64,000 bases of DNA from Alitta virens. Lineage: Eukaryota; Annelida; Polychaeta; Phyllodocida; Nereididae. A program made the position numbers and the translations under genes. The DNA lies in the NCBI GenBank assembly GCA_932294295.1, contig OW028576.1, forward strand, positions 29,085,227 through 29,149,226, given 5' to 3'. How positions within the stretch are numbered: the stretch's first letter is position 1; each line of letters starts with the position of its first letter. Below the pieces are notes generated by a model. The model had not been told where the DNA came from. It saw only the letters and a program-made list of their open reading frames with translations, and searched no databases. Below are positions 47,121-59,100 of the stretch, piece after piece.

Positions 47121-47169
47121 CAAAAGAGAAAGAAATAAGGTTGTAATTTGAGTGGCTCATTCATCTTAA
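47121..47169. repeat. Spacer inside the array, copy 3
   Basis: Same segment, with 'caaaagagaaag' at its start as in the right flank rather than 'cataagagaaag' as in copies 1 and 2. This variant groups copies 3-5. Confidence 0.9.
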
Positions 47170-48244
47170 GTCACCCAGCCTTGAGGCTAATACTAAAATA
47201 ATGGAAGTGGTGAGGACTTCAAAACCAGGACCGGCGACTGTAGAAGGTCCACCCAGCCCAGGCTGGGTTGCCGCTATATGGTCGCCCAGCCTTGAGGCTA
47301 ATACTAATTTAAAGTAATGGTGAGAACTTTAAACCCAGGACCGGCAACTGTAGGAGGTCCACCCAGCCCAGGCTGGGTTGCCACTATATGGTCAGCCAGC
47401 CTTGAGGCTTATACTAAATTAATGTAGTGGTGAGGACTTCAAACCCAGGACTGACGACTGTAGGAGGGCCACCCAGCCCAGGCTGGGTTGCAGCTCTGGT
47501 CATCCAGCCTTGATTAATACTAAAATCATGGAAGTGGTGAGGACTTCAAAACCAGGACCGGCGACTGTAGGAGGGCCACCCAGCCCAGGCTCAGTTGCCC
47601 CTATATGGTTACCCAGCCTTGAGGCTAATACTAAATTAATGTAGTGGTGAGAACTTCAAAACCAGGACCGGCGACTGTAGGAGGTCCACCCAGCCCAGGC
47701 TGGGTTGCCACTATATAGTCAGCCAGCCTTGAGGCTTATACTAAATTAATGGAAGTGGTGAGGACTTCAAACCCAGGACCGGCGACTGTAGGAGGTCCAC
47801 CCAGCCCAGGCTGGGTTGCAGCTCTATGGTCACCCAGCCTTGAGGCTAATAATAAATTAATGGAAGTGGTGAGGACTTCAAAACCAGGACTGGCGACTGT
47901 AGGAGGTCCACCCAGCCCAGGCTGGGTTGCCACTATATGGTCAGCCAGCCTTGAGGCTTATACTAAATTAATGTAGTGGTGAGAACATCAAAACCAGGGA
48001 CAGATGACTGTAGGAGGCTAATACTAAATTAATGTAGTGGTGAGGACTTCAAAACCAGGGACAGATGACTGTACGAGATCCACCCAGCCCAGGCTGGGTT
48101 GCCCCTATATGGTCACCCAGCCTTGACTAATAATAAATTAATGTAGTGGTGAGGACTTCAAAACCAAGGACAGATGACTGTAGGAGATCCACCCAGCCCA
48201 GGCTGCCGCTATATGGTCAACCAGCCTTGAGGCTAATACTAAAT

Positions 48245-48293
48245 CAAAAGAGAAAGAAATAAGGTTGTAATTTGAGTGGCTCATTCATCTTAA
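48245..48293. repeat. Spacer inside the array, copy 4
   Basis: Same variant as copy 3, 1,124 bp further on. The satellite units around copies 3 and 4 are also near-duplicates. Confidence 0.9.
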
Positions 48294-50306
48294 GTCACCC
48301 AGCCATGAGGCTAATACTAAAATAATGGAAGTGGTTAGGACTTCAAAACCAGGACCGGCGACTGTAGAAGGTCCACCCAGCCCAGGCTTGGTTGCAGCTA
48401 TATGGTCGCCCAGCCTTGAGGCTAATACTAAATTAAAGTAATGGTGAGAACTTTAAACCCAGGACCGGCGACTGTAGGAGGTCCACCCAGCCCAGGCTGG
48501 GTTGCCACTATATGGTCAGCCAGCCTTGAGGCTTATACTAAATTAATGTAGTGGTGAGGACTTCAAACCCAGGACTGACGACTGTAGGAGGGCCACCCAG
48601 CCCAGGCTGGGTTGCAGCTCTGGTCATCCAGCCTTGATTAATACTAAAATCATGGAAGTGGTGAGGATTTCAAAACCAGGACCGGCGACTGTAGGAGGGC
48701 CACCCAGCCCAGGCTCAGTTGCCCCTATATGGTTACCCAGCCTTGAGGCTTATACTAAATTAATGTAGTGGTGAGAACTTCAAAACCAGGACCGGCGACT
48801 CTAAGAGGTCCACCCAGCCCAGGCTGGGTTGCCACTATATGGTCACCCAGCATTGAGGCTAATACTAAATTAATGTAGTGGTGAGAACTTCAAAACCAGG
48901 GACGGATGACTGTAGGAGGTCCACCCAGCCCAGGCTGGGTTGCCGCTATATGGTCACCCAGCCTTGACGCTTTTACTTAATTAATAGAAGTGGTGAGGAC
49001 TTCAAAACCAGGACCGGCGACTGTAGGAGGTCCACCCAGCCCAGGCTGGGTTGCCACAATATGGTCACCCAGCCTTGAGGCTAATACTAAATTAATGTAA
49101 TGGTGAGAACTTCAAAACCAGGGACGGATGACTGTAGGAGGTCCACCCATGCCAGGCTGGGTTGCCGCTATATGGTCACCCAGCCTTGAGGCTTATACTA
49201 AATTAATGGAAGTGGTGAGGACTTCAAAACCAGGACCGGCGAATGTAGGAGGTCCACCCAGCCCAGGCTGGGTTGCCCCTATATGGTCACCCAGCCTTGA
49301 GGCTAATACTAAATTAATGTAGTGTTGAGAACTTCAAAACCAGGACCGGTGACTGTAGGAGGTCCACCCAGCCCAGGCTGGGTTGCCACTATAGGGTCAC
49401 CCAGCCTTGAGGCTTATACTAAATTAATGGAAGTGGTGAGGACTTTAAAACCAGGACCGGCGACTGTAGGAGGTCCACCCAGCCCAGGCTGGGTTGCAGC
49501 TCTATGGTCACCCAGCCTTGAGGCTAATACTAAATTAATGGAAGTGGTGAGGACTTCAAAACCAGGACCGGCAACTGTAGGAGGTCCACCCAGCCCAGGC
49601 TGGGTTGCCGCTATATGGTCACCCAGCTTTGAGGCTGATACTAAATTAATGGAAGTGGTGAGGACTTCAAACCCAGGACCGGCGACTGTAGGAGGTCCAC
49701 CCAGCCCAGGCTGGGTTGCAGCTCTATGGTCACCCAGCCTTGAGGCTAATACTAAAATAATGGAAGTGGTGAGGACTTCAAAACCAGGACCGGCGACTGT
49801 AGGAGGTCCACCCAGCCCAGGCTGGGTTGCAGCTCTATGGTCACCCAGCCTTGAGGCTAATACTAAATTAATGGAAGTGGTGAGGACTTCAAAACCAGGA
49901 CCGGCGACTGTAGGAGGTCCACCCATCCGAGGCTGGGTTGCCCCTATATGGTCACCCAGCCTTGAGGCTTAAACTAAATTAATGTAGTGGTGAGAACATC
50001 AAAACCAGGGATGGATGACTGTAGGAGGCTAATACTAAATTAATGTAGTGGTGAGGACTTCAAAACCAGGGACGGATGACTGTAGGAGATCCACCCAGCC
50101 CAGGCTGGGTTGCCCCTATATGGTCACCCAGCCTTGACTAATACTAAATTAATGTAGTGGTGAGGACTTCAAAACCAGGGACGGATGACTGTAGGAGATC
50201 CACCCAGCCCAGGCTGCCGCTATATGGTCAACCAGCCTTGAGGCTAATACTAATTCAAAAGAGAAAGAAATAAGGTTGTCATTTGAGTGGCTCATTCATC
50301 TTAATT

Positions 50307-53300
50307 CATTACTTAAAGAGAAATTGGAAATGAGCGAAAATGAAAGAAATATAGAAAATGTTACTAGTAAATAGGGTCCAACATGATAAATATCTAAAAA
50401 CTGTAATTTGCGTGTTTGTTGCAAGTGTGTAATGGACAATGTAGCGTTAGAGGTAATGGAACATCAATAGTAAGAGATATTATAAGAGAAATTATAGAAA
50501 CACTCACATTACAGCTGGCCGGTTGCGTTCCCGGCTGGGCGTACGTTTCACAGTATGTAAAGATAATTGAAGTGACCCAGCTCTCCCCAAAGCTGTTGCT
50601 TGAAAGAAATGGCAACCATATTTTTTCACATGGCAAGAACAACATGTCAGTTACATGATTGTACTCTGATTATGTGCTGATTATAATAATATGTTTATTT
50701 CTAATCTATCCTCTATCGGTTTGTGTCAATAAACAATTGTATACTTAGTGGAAATTTTACTGACTGACACCAAAAACAAATATTTCACTTTATCAAAAAA
50801 GAAATATTTCAAATGGTTTCTAGCTTTCAGATATGCACTTATGATCACTTATAAGTAATGTGACCCAATTTCAGGGTAATATCAATATTACTTTTAGCTG
50901 CAGAGGGTGTGGCTAAGTTCTCCCACCCACCCAGTTCTAACGAACATAAAAAATCAATTATTCTTCATGTAATGGTTGCTATGGAAACAGCTGCCATTGG
51001 TTTCAAACCATATTTTAGTAACTCTTATGGCCAGTTCTAGACATTAAGATCATTTTGGTGTATGACACTTGCTGTTCCACTGCCTGACGGGGTTAACTCT
51101 GAAAATGAGCCTGCTCCTAGGCAGAAGCACTGCCTCTCTGACTGCAATGATATGACAGGGTATGTAAATGAATGGCGGCCTGAGATTTGGAGAAATGTTG
51201 TAGGAGATGTAGCAATATTTTTGAAGCCCCCAAAAATCTAAGAATTGTGCAGAATTACTGGTCTGCAATAACAGTGTTGGAATCGTCACCTTGTGTCCTT
51301 GAGAAAAATCTGCACAGCTAGAAATCCCCGTGGTACTCTCACCATTCCATGGCTTCATAACAGTGTGAATAACTCCTATCAGCATGAAATGGATGCAAAC
51401 GAATGATTCCAGCAATGCGCATGTCTTTTCATCCGCCGAAAACATTTATTTACAAACACTACAAAAAGCACATGTACGAAAGTGATTTACGTGCTAGCCA
51501 TTCCTACTGCACAATCCTCAAGAGGAATTGCCACCTGGCGGCATTTCTCTGCATTATACAAATGGCAGCTGAATAATAATAATAATAGTAGTAATTTATA
51601 TAGGGCCAGTCTCAAGAATCTTGCTCACCAGCGCAAAAAAAAATAAAAAATGTTCTTTGTCTATAACATTTACTGAATACATATGTCTTTAAACCCTTTT
51701 AAAGCCTGTTAGGAACTGTTCCTATAAAACTTCTATGATTGTTTGTTTTAGGGATTTCTAGTAGTAATATGTTAAAGCTTCTTTGGTGTTTTCCTGAGTC
51801 GAATGAAGCCTTGTTTTTTTCAGCAGAGGTTTGAATATGGACATGTCATTCGGGAATCCGAAATAATTGCAAATTAATTCAAGTGTGAATTTCTGAATTC
51901 ATATCATATGTATATACGTCATTGGAGAACCACTCTCTTAGTATTACCCAAATAAAGCTCTGACCGGATTGACAACTAATCTAAGGAAATAAAGAAAGTA
52001 TAAAGTTTTGTTCAATAATTATTTGGCTCCTGATATAACAAAGCAGTAAGCACATGTGGGAAAAAGTTGTTCATGAAAATAATGAAATACTTGCTGTCAG
52101 AACATTCCATGCATGAGGAAATAACAATAAAGTGTACTTACATCAACAAATGTTGACTTCATGTTGTTCTTCATAATGTGGTATGTTGTGTTGAAGTACA
52201 CGTCTGTGCATAGCAGCTGGATATATTTATTTATTTGCTGTAATATTAAATATTTATATACAAGCATTGTTTTTTTTTCCTTGAACAAACTACATTTTAA
52301 AGTAGCATATTGGTGAAATTACCACCAAAAAAAAAAGGGCAATAAACAAAATGGTGAATATTTAAATTTATAGTATTTGGAATGACTAAAACCAATGGTA
52401 CAAGCATTCTTGCAAGTTTCCACCTGCCGAGTCCATTAATACATAGATGCTAAGTTCGTGAATGTGTGAGTTTTGGACCTTTTCAGTTTACATAAAAAAT
52501 TAATAATTCTGGTTCTCTTAAAGAGTGATACAAAATACTCCAAGTGCAGAGGAGTGAGATCGCAACCAAATGAGTGACACTCACTCTGAATGAGTGAGAC
52601 TTGGCATGTCTGTATATATGTCATGTATGGTTGATCAAATTTGCACACAGAAGTAAATTGCATGTGATTTGCCTTTTCACTTAAACTCAAATTGATCTAT
52701 TTAATTGTAAAATTATCCACAGGTGGCCAGTGAATTTTAGGACATTTAATATGGAATAAAAATGATTACCATCCACACTCCAGTGTCCCTTCACTGCTGA
52801 AGAGTGGTTTCACTATTGCTGATGGTAAACATTCCCTGCCATGTTAAGCTGGAGGAATACCTTTGGATTCTAATATAAGGAATACATGGAGGGAATTCTA
52901 CTTTTGGTCGGAGATTCCTATAGATAAGAAGACAACAGTCACAGTTACAGGGCCAACACAGGTATTTTGGTTATTATTTTGGAGGGACTTTCTGTATTAC
53001 ATTGGCCAGGTATTTACATACCCTTAATTACTTTTTATTCCACCAGGGAGACACTGCTGCCACCTAGGCTCATGCTACTCTACTATATGTCCATATACAA
53101 TATATGCGTTAACAAGAAAAGCTCTCTTTAAAAAAATGACCTGTATCAGAATTGGTTAACGTAGTCTAAACATGCAAAAAAAAAAAAATTAATTGAACTA
53201 TTTTGTACAGACTAAAGGTGTATTAGTTGCAGGTAACAGATACTGACAAGGTATCATGTAAAAATATTACAATCAGTTAGTATAGTTCATATAAATTTAT

Positions 53301-53920
53301 GTCTTTGTCTTTATTGCCGAACGTGCTATCTACTCTTGCCTACTCTGCAAATCGACCACTGGCACCATCTATAGTATTAGTAATTATAAAAAGAGACCTT
53401 TGCTTGTTAGTCATACTATGAAAAAAAAAAATATATATATATATATATATATTATTCAAACTTTCCTGCTATTAGGTTGCATAGAATTTGTTAATAGTTC
53501 TTATTGTAATATACCTAAATACTTTTAGTATTCTGTAATTTGCAGCCAAAAAAAACAGAATCTTTCAGAAAAATGTGACATGTCTTGCAAATCTAATAGA
53601 ATAATTCAGATCCAAATAAAAAAATATATGATCATGTTTTATTTTTTCACATAATTGACAGGTTCCGTGAAACAAACCGTGTATTTAATTTTAATCACTA
53701 GATTATTAGGATCTATAACTCATTAAACAAACTGTCTAAAGTGTTCAAATTTATGACTTATGACAACCTTGCACAGTGGTCGTTATGACCTACAGATAGT
53801 CATTCCAACTCAGTAAATTCAATGGGCATGTGCAAAGTCTGAAATGGTGAATAGTCACAATTTGACTATGCCATAGTTACACAGTATCTAGTGCAACATC
53901 AGTTTTATGGTACTAAGGCA
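50307..53920. other. Intergenic region right of the array
   Basis: No splice-bounded coding exon that I can support. There are ORFs of 80-131 codons on both strands (for example 51050-51445, minus), but they lack recognisable domains. Low-complexity tracts include an AAT/AGT run near 51575-51595 and a TA run at about 53433-53452. Confidence 0.45.
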
Positions 53921-54014
53921 ACCGATATTGCACCGAGACAACTGATATTGCATTGAGACAACCGATATTGCATTGAGACAACCGATATTGCATTGAGACA
54001 ACCGATATTGCACT
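53921..54014. repeat. 20-bp tandem repeat, about five copies
   Basis: The unit 'caaccgatattgcattgaga' repeats with small variants (caccgag, cactcgg at the ends). Non-coding minisatellite. Confidence 0.9.
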
Positions 54015-54667
54015 CGGCTTCACCTCTTGCAATATCATATAGTTTGTCAAGGTGCCATAAAAACTGATGTTGCACTAAACAATTTTTGTTAACATTATAG
54101 TAAAAAGAACAGCTCCCAACAAATATCAGTGGCTTTCACAGTTTCTTTGAGCTGTGCAGCAAGCCCAGTTCAAAGTCAAATTGTATAACAACTAAAGCGC
54201 ATGGAAATATGATTTTTAGGTACGATGCTGACAGGACCGGTTGTTATCCCAGCTGGTTTAATTACTGTTAGGCAAACAAACAATTAGTGGGTTTAATGAT
54301 ACGCCTGAATAACATTTTGATTTCACTGGTATTGTTGGCCAGCTGGGATTACAACCTGTGTGTATTGATTTTTGCAGTTCTTTAAATGGGTAACTTTTGA
54401 CTTCCTTGACGATTGCATAATCCTTTTTCTCTGTTTATACCACTGTTTGCCTTTTTCATCCAATCAGAGGCCAAGATTCCAAGGAGATAAATTGCATATA
54501 CCTGGGAGAATAAGGTCACACTTGACTGGCTACAAGTTGTAGTAAAACAATGAAACAAAACACAACAATCAAATGAACATCTTATATAATAAGCGAACAA
54601 AAGTCTTAAGGGAAGAACGTCATAAGCAAGTGATCAAACAACTACAAAAAAAACAAGTGGCATAAGT

Positions 54668-54760
54668 TAGATAATGACCTTGTTTTCGTGAATATGCAAT
54701 TAATCCTCGGCTAAAGCCTGGGATAAATTGCATATTCACTCAAACGCGGTCATTATCTAT
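54668..54760. repeat. Foldback repeat, about 90 bp
   Basis: Left arm 'agataatgacc' plus 'gtgaatatgcaatt' is repeated inverted at the right as 'aattgcatattcac' plus 'ggtcattatct', around a short GC-containing loop (ctcggctaaagcctggg). It resembles a small MITE or a cruciform-forming sequence. Confidence 0.8.
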
Positions 54761-55360
54761 CACTTGTTCCTATCCTTGTACTGAGGGAACCCTGTTGATT
54801 TCACTTCAGTGATCACCAGGGAGTGATAACTATGTCAAACACTGAATGATTTGTGACAACTCCTGTTTCAGTGCCCTATCATAAGCTGTCATTAGTTGTT
54901 ACATAACCTGCCATGTTTACCAATTTCTGTGTTTCATAGTGTTTGACTAAAGTTGACATAGTTTGTTTAAAAAAAAAGTAATTTAAATAGACTGATCATC
55001 GGTTGCTGCTGTCACAGGTTTTATTTATTTATTGAAATATATCATATATATAATTGAATGAATAATCACCTGTTGTTATATAGAAATAACAATTATAATC
55101 ATTTTAATTTATTTTGTGAGCTATTTCAGCCTCTCTTCTGAGTTTCCAAAGTCCCTCGAAACCAGTGGTTTTCATTTTCACTTCGTACTTTTTATTCTAT
55201 CACATTTCTGACCCATGCTCTCCAGCGATAACATTCATACTAGACACGTTTCTAGATGTAAAGAAACCACAGTTCCTGATGCTAGAATTTCTGTTTATTT
55301 GATTTTTAAAAGGATTGAAAATTGTTCACTTAAGACCACGGTACAGATGGAATAGGGGTG
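54761..55360. other. Non-coding interval before the microsatellites
   Basis: No gene seen. A string 'aactatgtcaaacactgaa' (about 54828) has inverted partial copies near 54935-54965, so another weak foldback may be present. Confidence 0.35.
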
Positions 55361-55689
55361 AGTCTTAGATAGATAGATAGATAGATAGGTAGGTAGATAG
55401 GTAGATAGATAGATATATCAGGCTGGATAGATAGATAGATAGTTAGATTGATGGATAGATAGATAGATCAGGCTGGATAGATCTATATATAGAAAGATAG
55501 ATACATACGTACATACATACATACATCCTTACATACATACATGCATACATGCAATCATCCTTCCTTACATATACATCCTTCCTTACATATACATACATAC
55601 ATACATACATAGTTTGTGACTAAATGAATTGATTTAGTAAAACGACTACCTGACTGACTGACTGAATGACTGACTAACTGCCTGGCAAC

Positions 55690-55749
<60 letters not shown>

Positions 55750-55750
55750 A
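55361..55750. repeat. Microsatellite cluster (GATA, CATA/CCTT and TA runs)
   Basis: A GATA-type tract at about 55366-55505, CATACATA/CCTTACAT at about 55506-55612 and a long TA run at about 55691-55747. The ORF crossing them is composition-driven. Confidence 0.95.
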
Positions 55751-56120
55751 ATATCCAACATGATCATTGTGCTGATACAAACATTATCTTTCAAATTCGG
55801 TTCATAATATCAAGCTATGTACAAAATAAACTTTGAATTTGTATTTGTCATCTCACTGTTCAGATAAAATGACAACGCATATTTGTTCGGAATAGAATAT
55901 TTGGTATCAAATATCCAGTATTGAGATATGTATCACGTGAATAAGTACATTTTTTTGTAAATTATAACTAACTATGCTTTGATAAATTTTAAATGTTTAT
56001 CTTGAATTATATCCGAAGCTTATTTCAGTTTTCCTTGTAATATTCTTTATTTTTGCTGCCATGTAGTTAATTCATATATTTCATGTACTCATTTTTGCAG
56101 GTAGAATCAATGACTTGAAG

Positions 56121-59100
56121 ATGGATTTCAAATTATTAGTTATAATCATAATTCCGTTCTGTGCTGGTAGTTTATATGACCCTCATTTATTCCCAAACAA
56201 AGGTGAGTGTTCTTATTTACATGGAATATTTACTAATGGATATCATGCTCCAGGGCACTTTACAGATTAAAAATATGAAAAATGTTAAACCATTTCATGT
56301 TAAATTTTTGGCTGGCTGTGAGAGGCAACCGTAATGAAGCAATTACATTGGCAAACTCCCAAATTCAATAAACGATTAATGAGCCTACATAGGTGTCTCT
56401 ATGGTCCGACTCGGATCTGGATAAAATTTTCACAGATTACCCTCCAAACACATTTATTAGACATGGTAAACTTTGTTTTTTCCATCAAATCCTATTTTCC
56501 TTGATTTATTTTAAGGGTTTTTAAAATTCCATGTCATAATTGACCAAAATTCCTTATAATGGGGAAAACAGGCCAACTTTGGCTCCATAAACAGCAGTTT
56601 GTGAGCGGGTGGATGGTAAAACTGCTTATGGGGGATAATATCATATGAAGTGAATGACTGAATGTCTTTAATCATTGTTGGACCAGTGGGTTTTTTGGTT
56701 ATATTTCTGTAATTCACATTTTTAGATTTTATAACAGAAATTTTGCTGTTTTTTTTTTTTGTCATAATATTATTCTCCCATACGGAGCCCCTAATAGGAC
56801 ATTGGTTTTTTTTCTTTTTTTGCAAATTGAGGGAACGAATTATAAATTGAGGGAACGATTTATAAGTCGTGGGAAAAATTTATAACTCGAGGGAACGATT
56901 TGTAAGTCATTGGAACGATTTATAAGTTGTGGGAACGATTTACAACTTGAGGGAACAATTTCCTCTGGTGGAGTCTATGTGCCAAATGTGATTTGGCCCC
57001 TGTGAAAAGTAAGAGCGTCTACGTAGATGTCGAGCCTGTCTTGCTGGTGCAGACAGAACTAGACGTACATCTTCCTTCTTTACCTTTAGTCCTGCTTCCA
57101 CACATTTTGTATGCATCCATCGGTAGCCATGAAGCATACCTGATGTTTCAAGCTCAGCATTTATAAAATCGATCACCGTGTCTATATCGGTGTATCCACT
57201 TCTTCTCTTCAGATCCAAACCTGACAATATCCTTCTTAAATGGCGATCACCTATAAATATATCATGGCAAGTTCCTAAAGTCTCTAATATCTCTTTGTGG
57301 GTAAGGCCACACTGAAAATATGTAATGATTATATCGTCCCTATTCATTCTACAATCTTACAAATCATTGCCTCCACATAAAAATCATTCCCTCAATTTAT
57401 AAATTGTTCCCTCAATTTACAAATCGTTCCCTCAATTCATAAATCGTTCCCTCAATTAACAAATCGTTCCCTCAATTCATAAATCGTTCCCTCAATTTAT
57501 AATTCGTTCCCTCAATTTGTAAAAAAAAAAAAAAACCAATGTCCTATTAGGGGCTCCGTACTCCCAGGCCGAATCACTAGGTGTATTAATTTAAAGTGCA
57601 CGCGGATGTAGATACTGCAAAAAAAAAAGGAATATAGGCTAGAACTTGCTTACGGCAAATAAACTAATATCACTTTTTTTTTTTTAGAATGTAAAATATC
57701 GCTGACAAATATCACCTTAAATTTTCGTCCGATTTTCAAAATTCAAAGTATATAATGTTTAAAAACCCTTAAAATCAAGGGAAATATGATTTGATAATGT
57801 TTAAAAACCCTTAAAATCAAGGGAAATATGATTTGATGAAGAAAAAACGAAGTTAATAAATGTGTTTGGAGGGAAATCTGTGAAAATTTCATCCCGATCC
57901 GAGTTGGACCGTAGAGACACCTATGTGGTTTTCCCAGGGACAGTTCATTAATCGGTTATTGAGCTTGGAGTTTGCCAATGTAATTGGTAATTCGATTATG
58001 GCTTGCATGGAAACATCTCAGATCTTACTTTTTCATAAAAATGACTTTGAAATCCCGATAATGTCAGTCAGGTAATTTTCCAGGCAGACAAATTTGCTTA
58101 CCATGTTCTGGGCATGGTAAGCGTGATTGTTATTAGACAAATAAACTAATATACTCTGTCAGGTCAGCTAATTTGGCCATAAGTGCTAGGTCATGTGATT
58201 TTCTAATTTAAGTTCCTGTCTTTCTGTCTATTTTACCAGTGCAATAAGGTCAGTGGAAACTTTGCTAATTAGACTGTTCTTGTCTCTGCTTATTCCATTT
58301 TCGTCAACCAAATTTAAAATTAATAGAATGCATAATTTATCTGGTGCAAAACCTTATATCCTCCACTGTGTTAGAAACTGCATAATGATTGATTAGTTGG
58401 CTGATAGAACAATCAATAGTGATGCCATATAATTTACAACTTTGAACTTTTATATTCACAGAGCATTAAAATGAGCCCATGTTTGAACTATAGGCCTGAC
58501 GTTTCTATTTTGACCCTAGATTTGTTATCAAGATATGTTAAGTGTTTTGTATGTGTGCAGATTCGCTGGTTATATAAGAATATTGAGTCAAGATATAGGT
58601 TAGTCGCCCTAGAATGTATTTTGGCATATAAACGTACAAATTGCTTTTATTATAATTTTTTTTATTATACTTGAATATTTAGAATATTTCGCCTTGAGAA
58701 TGTACAGAAAGTGTGTTAGAAAAGTTTGGGTCTAATAAATATAATTTCAATTCAATCCAAAGACCTTTATTTCGGAGTCCATATCATTACTATAAATACA
58801 GTTTATAAAATATTAGCAATTATCGGAGTTGCTTCCAAAAAATTTAATGTTCTTGTACTATGACTACATACTTGCAAAAAATAAAATAAACAAACTACAG
58901 CAATTTTTGCATCTTCCCATAATAACTTGTAACTATAGCAACCACTGATATCAATTTGTTTGTGGATTCTGAAGATACTGGATAATTATTTGCCACATTT
59001 TATTTACTGTTCTTGAAATGTCACTTAAACATGTAAGACTAGCTGCCAAAGACAGACGTAATAATGAGATGGTAAGGCTTGTAGTCCACATCATGTCACA

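Larger units (their letters stand above)
31755..50255. repeat. 18.5-kb satellite array of 110/111-bp units with higher-order structure
   Basis: About 165 head-to-tail copies. A typical unit contains 'gaggacttcaaaaccagga', 'ccggcgactgtaggaggtcc', 'acccagcccaggctgggttg' and 'cacccagccttgaggct'. Units ending 'aatggaagtggtgag' are 111 bp; units with 'aatgtaatggtgag' or 'aatgtagtggtgag' are 110 bp. Runs of 111-bp units stay open as a 37-residue repeat on the plus strand, but 110-bp units add stops and shift frame, so the ORFs are not credible genes. Higher-order copies are clear: about 583 bp (32067 and 32650), 2450 bp (33106 and 35556) and 2600 bp (41366 and 43966). Confidence 0.97.
56336..57990. 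mobile_element. Older palindromic DNA element with arms of about 200 bp, host of a nested insertion
   Basis: Left arm (about 56336-56530) and right arm (about 57745-57990) are inverted copies sharing 'aattacattggcaaactcc', 'cataggtgtctct', 'cctccaaacacatttatta' and 'aagggtttttaaa'. They differ by scattered substitutions and a small indel. The middle was later invaded by the 780-bp element at 56781-57560. A 42-bp direct duplication lies at 57754-57837 within the right arm. No ORF of its own is recognised. Confidence 0.8.

Noticed and set aside
31835..49972. Dozens of plus- and minus-strand ORFs with PGPATVGGPPSPGW-like repeats
   Set aside because: They are produced by runs of 111-bp satellite units. 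110-bp units and in-unit stops end them at random, both strands are open, and there is no start or splice context.
31755..50255. CRISPR array or other prokaryotic-type repeat-spacer locus
   Set aside because: Units are contiguous without unique spacers and the setting is an intron-bearing animal genome.
51050..51445. 131-codon minus-strand ORF
   Set aside because: No recognisable domain, signal peptide or convincing exon context; a chance ORF is more likely.
55555..55794. ORF across the TA/CATA microsatellites
   Set aside because: Encoded almost entirely by simple repeats (an IYIYIY run).
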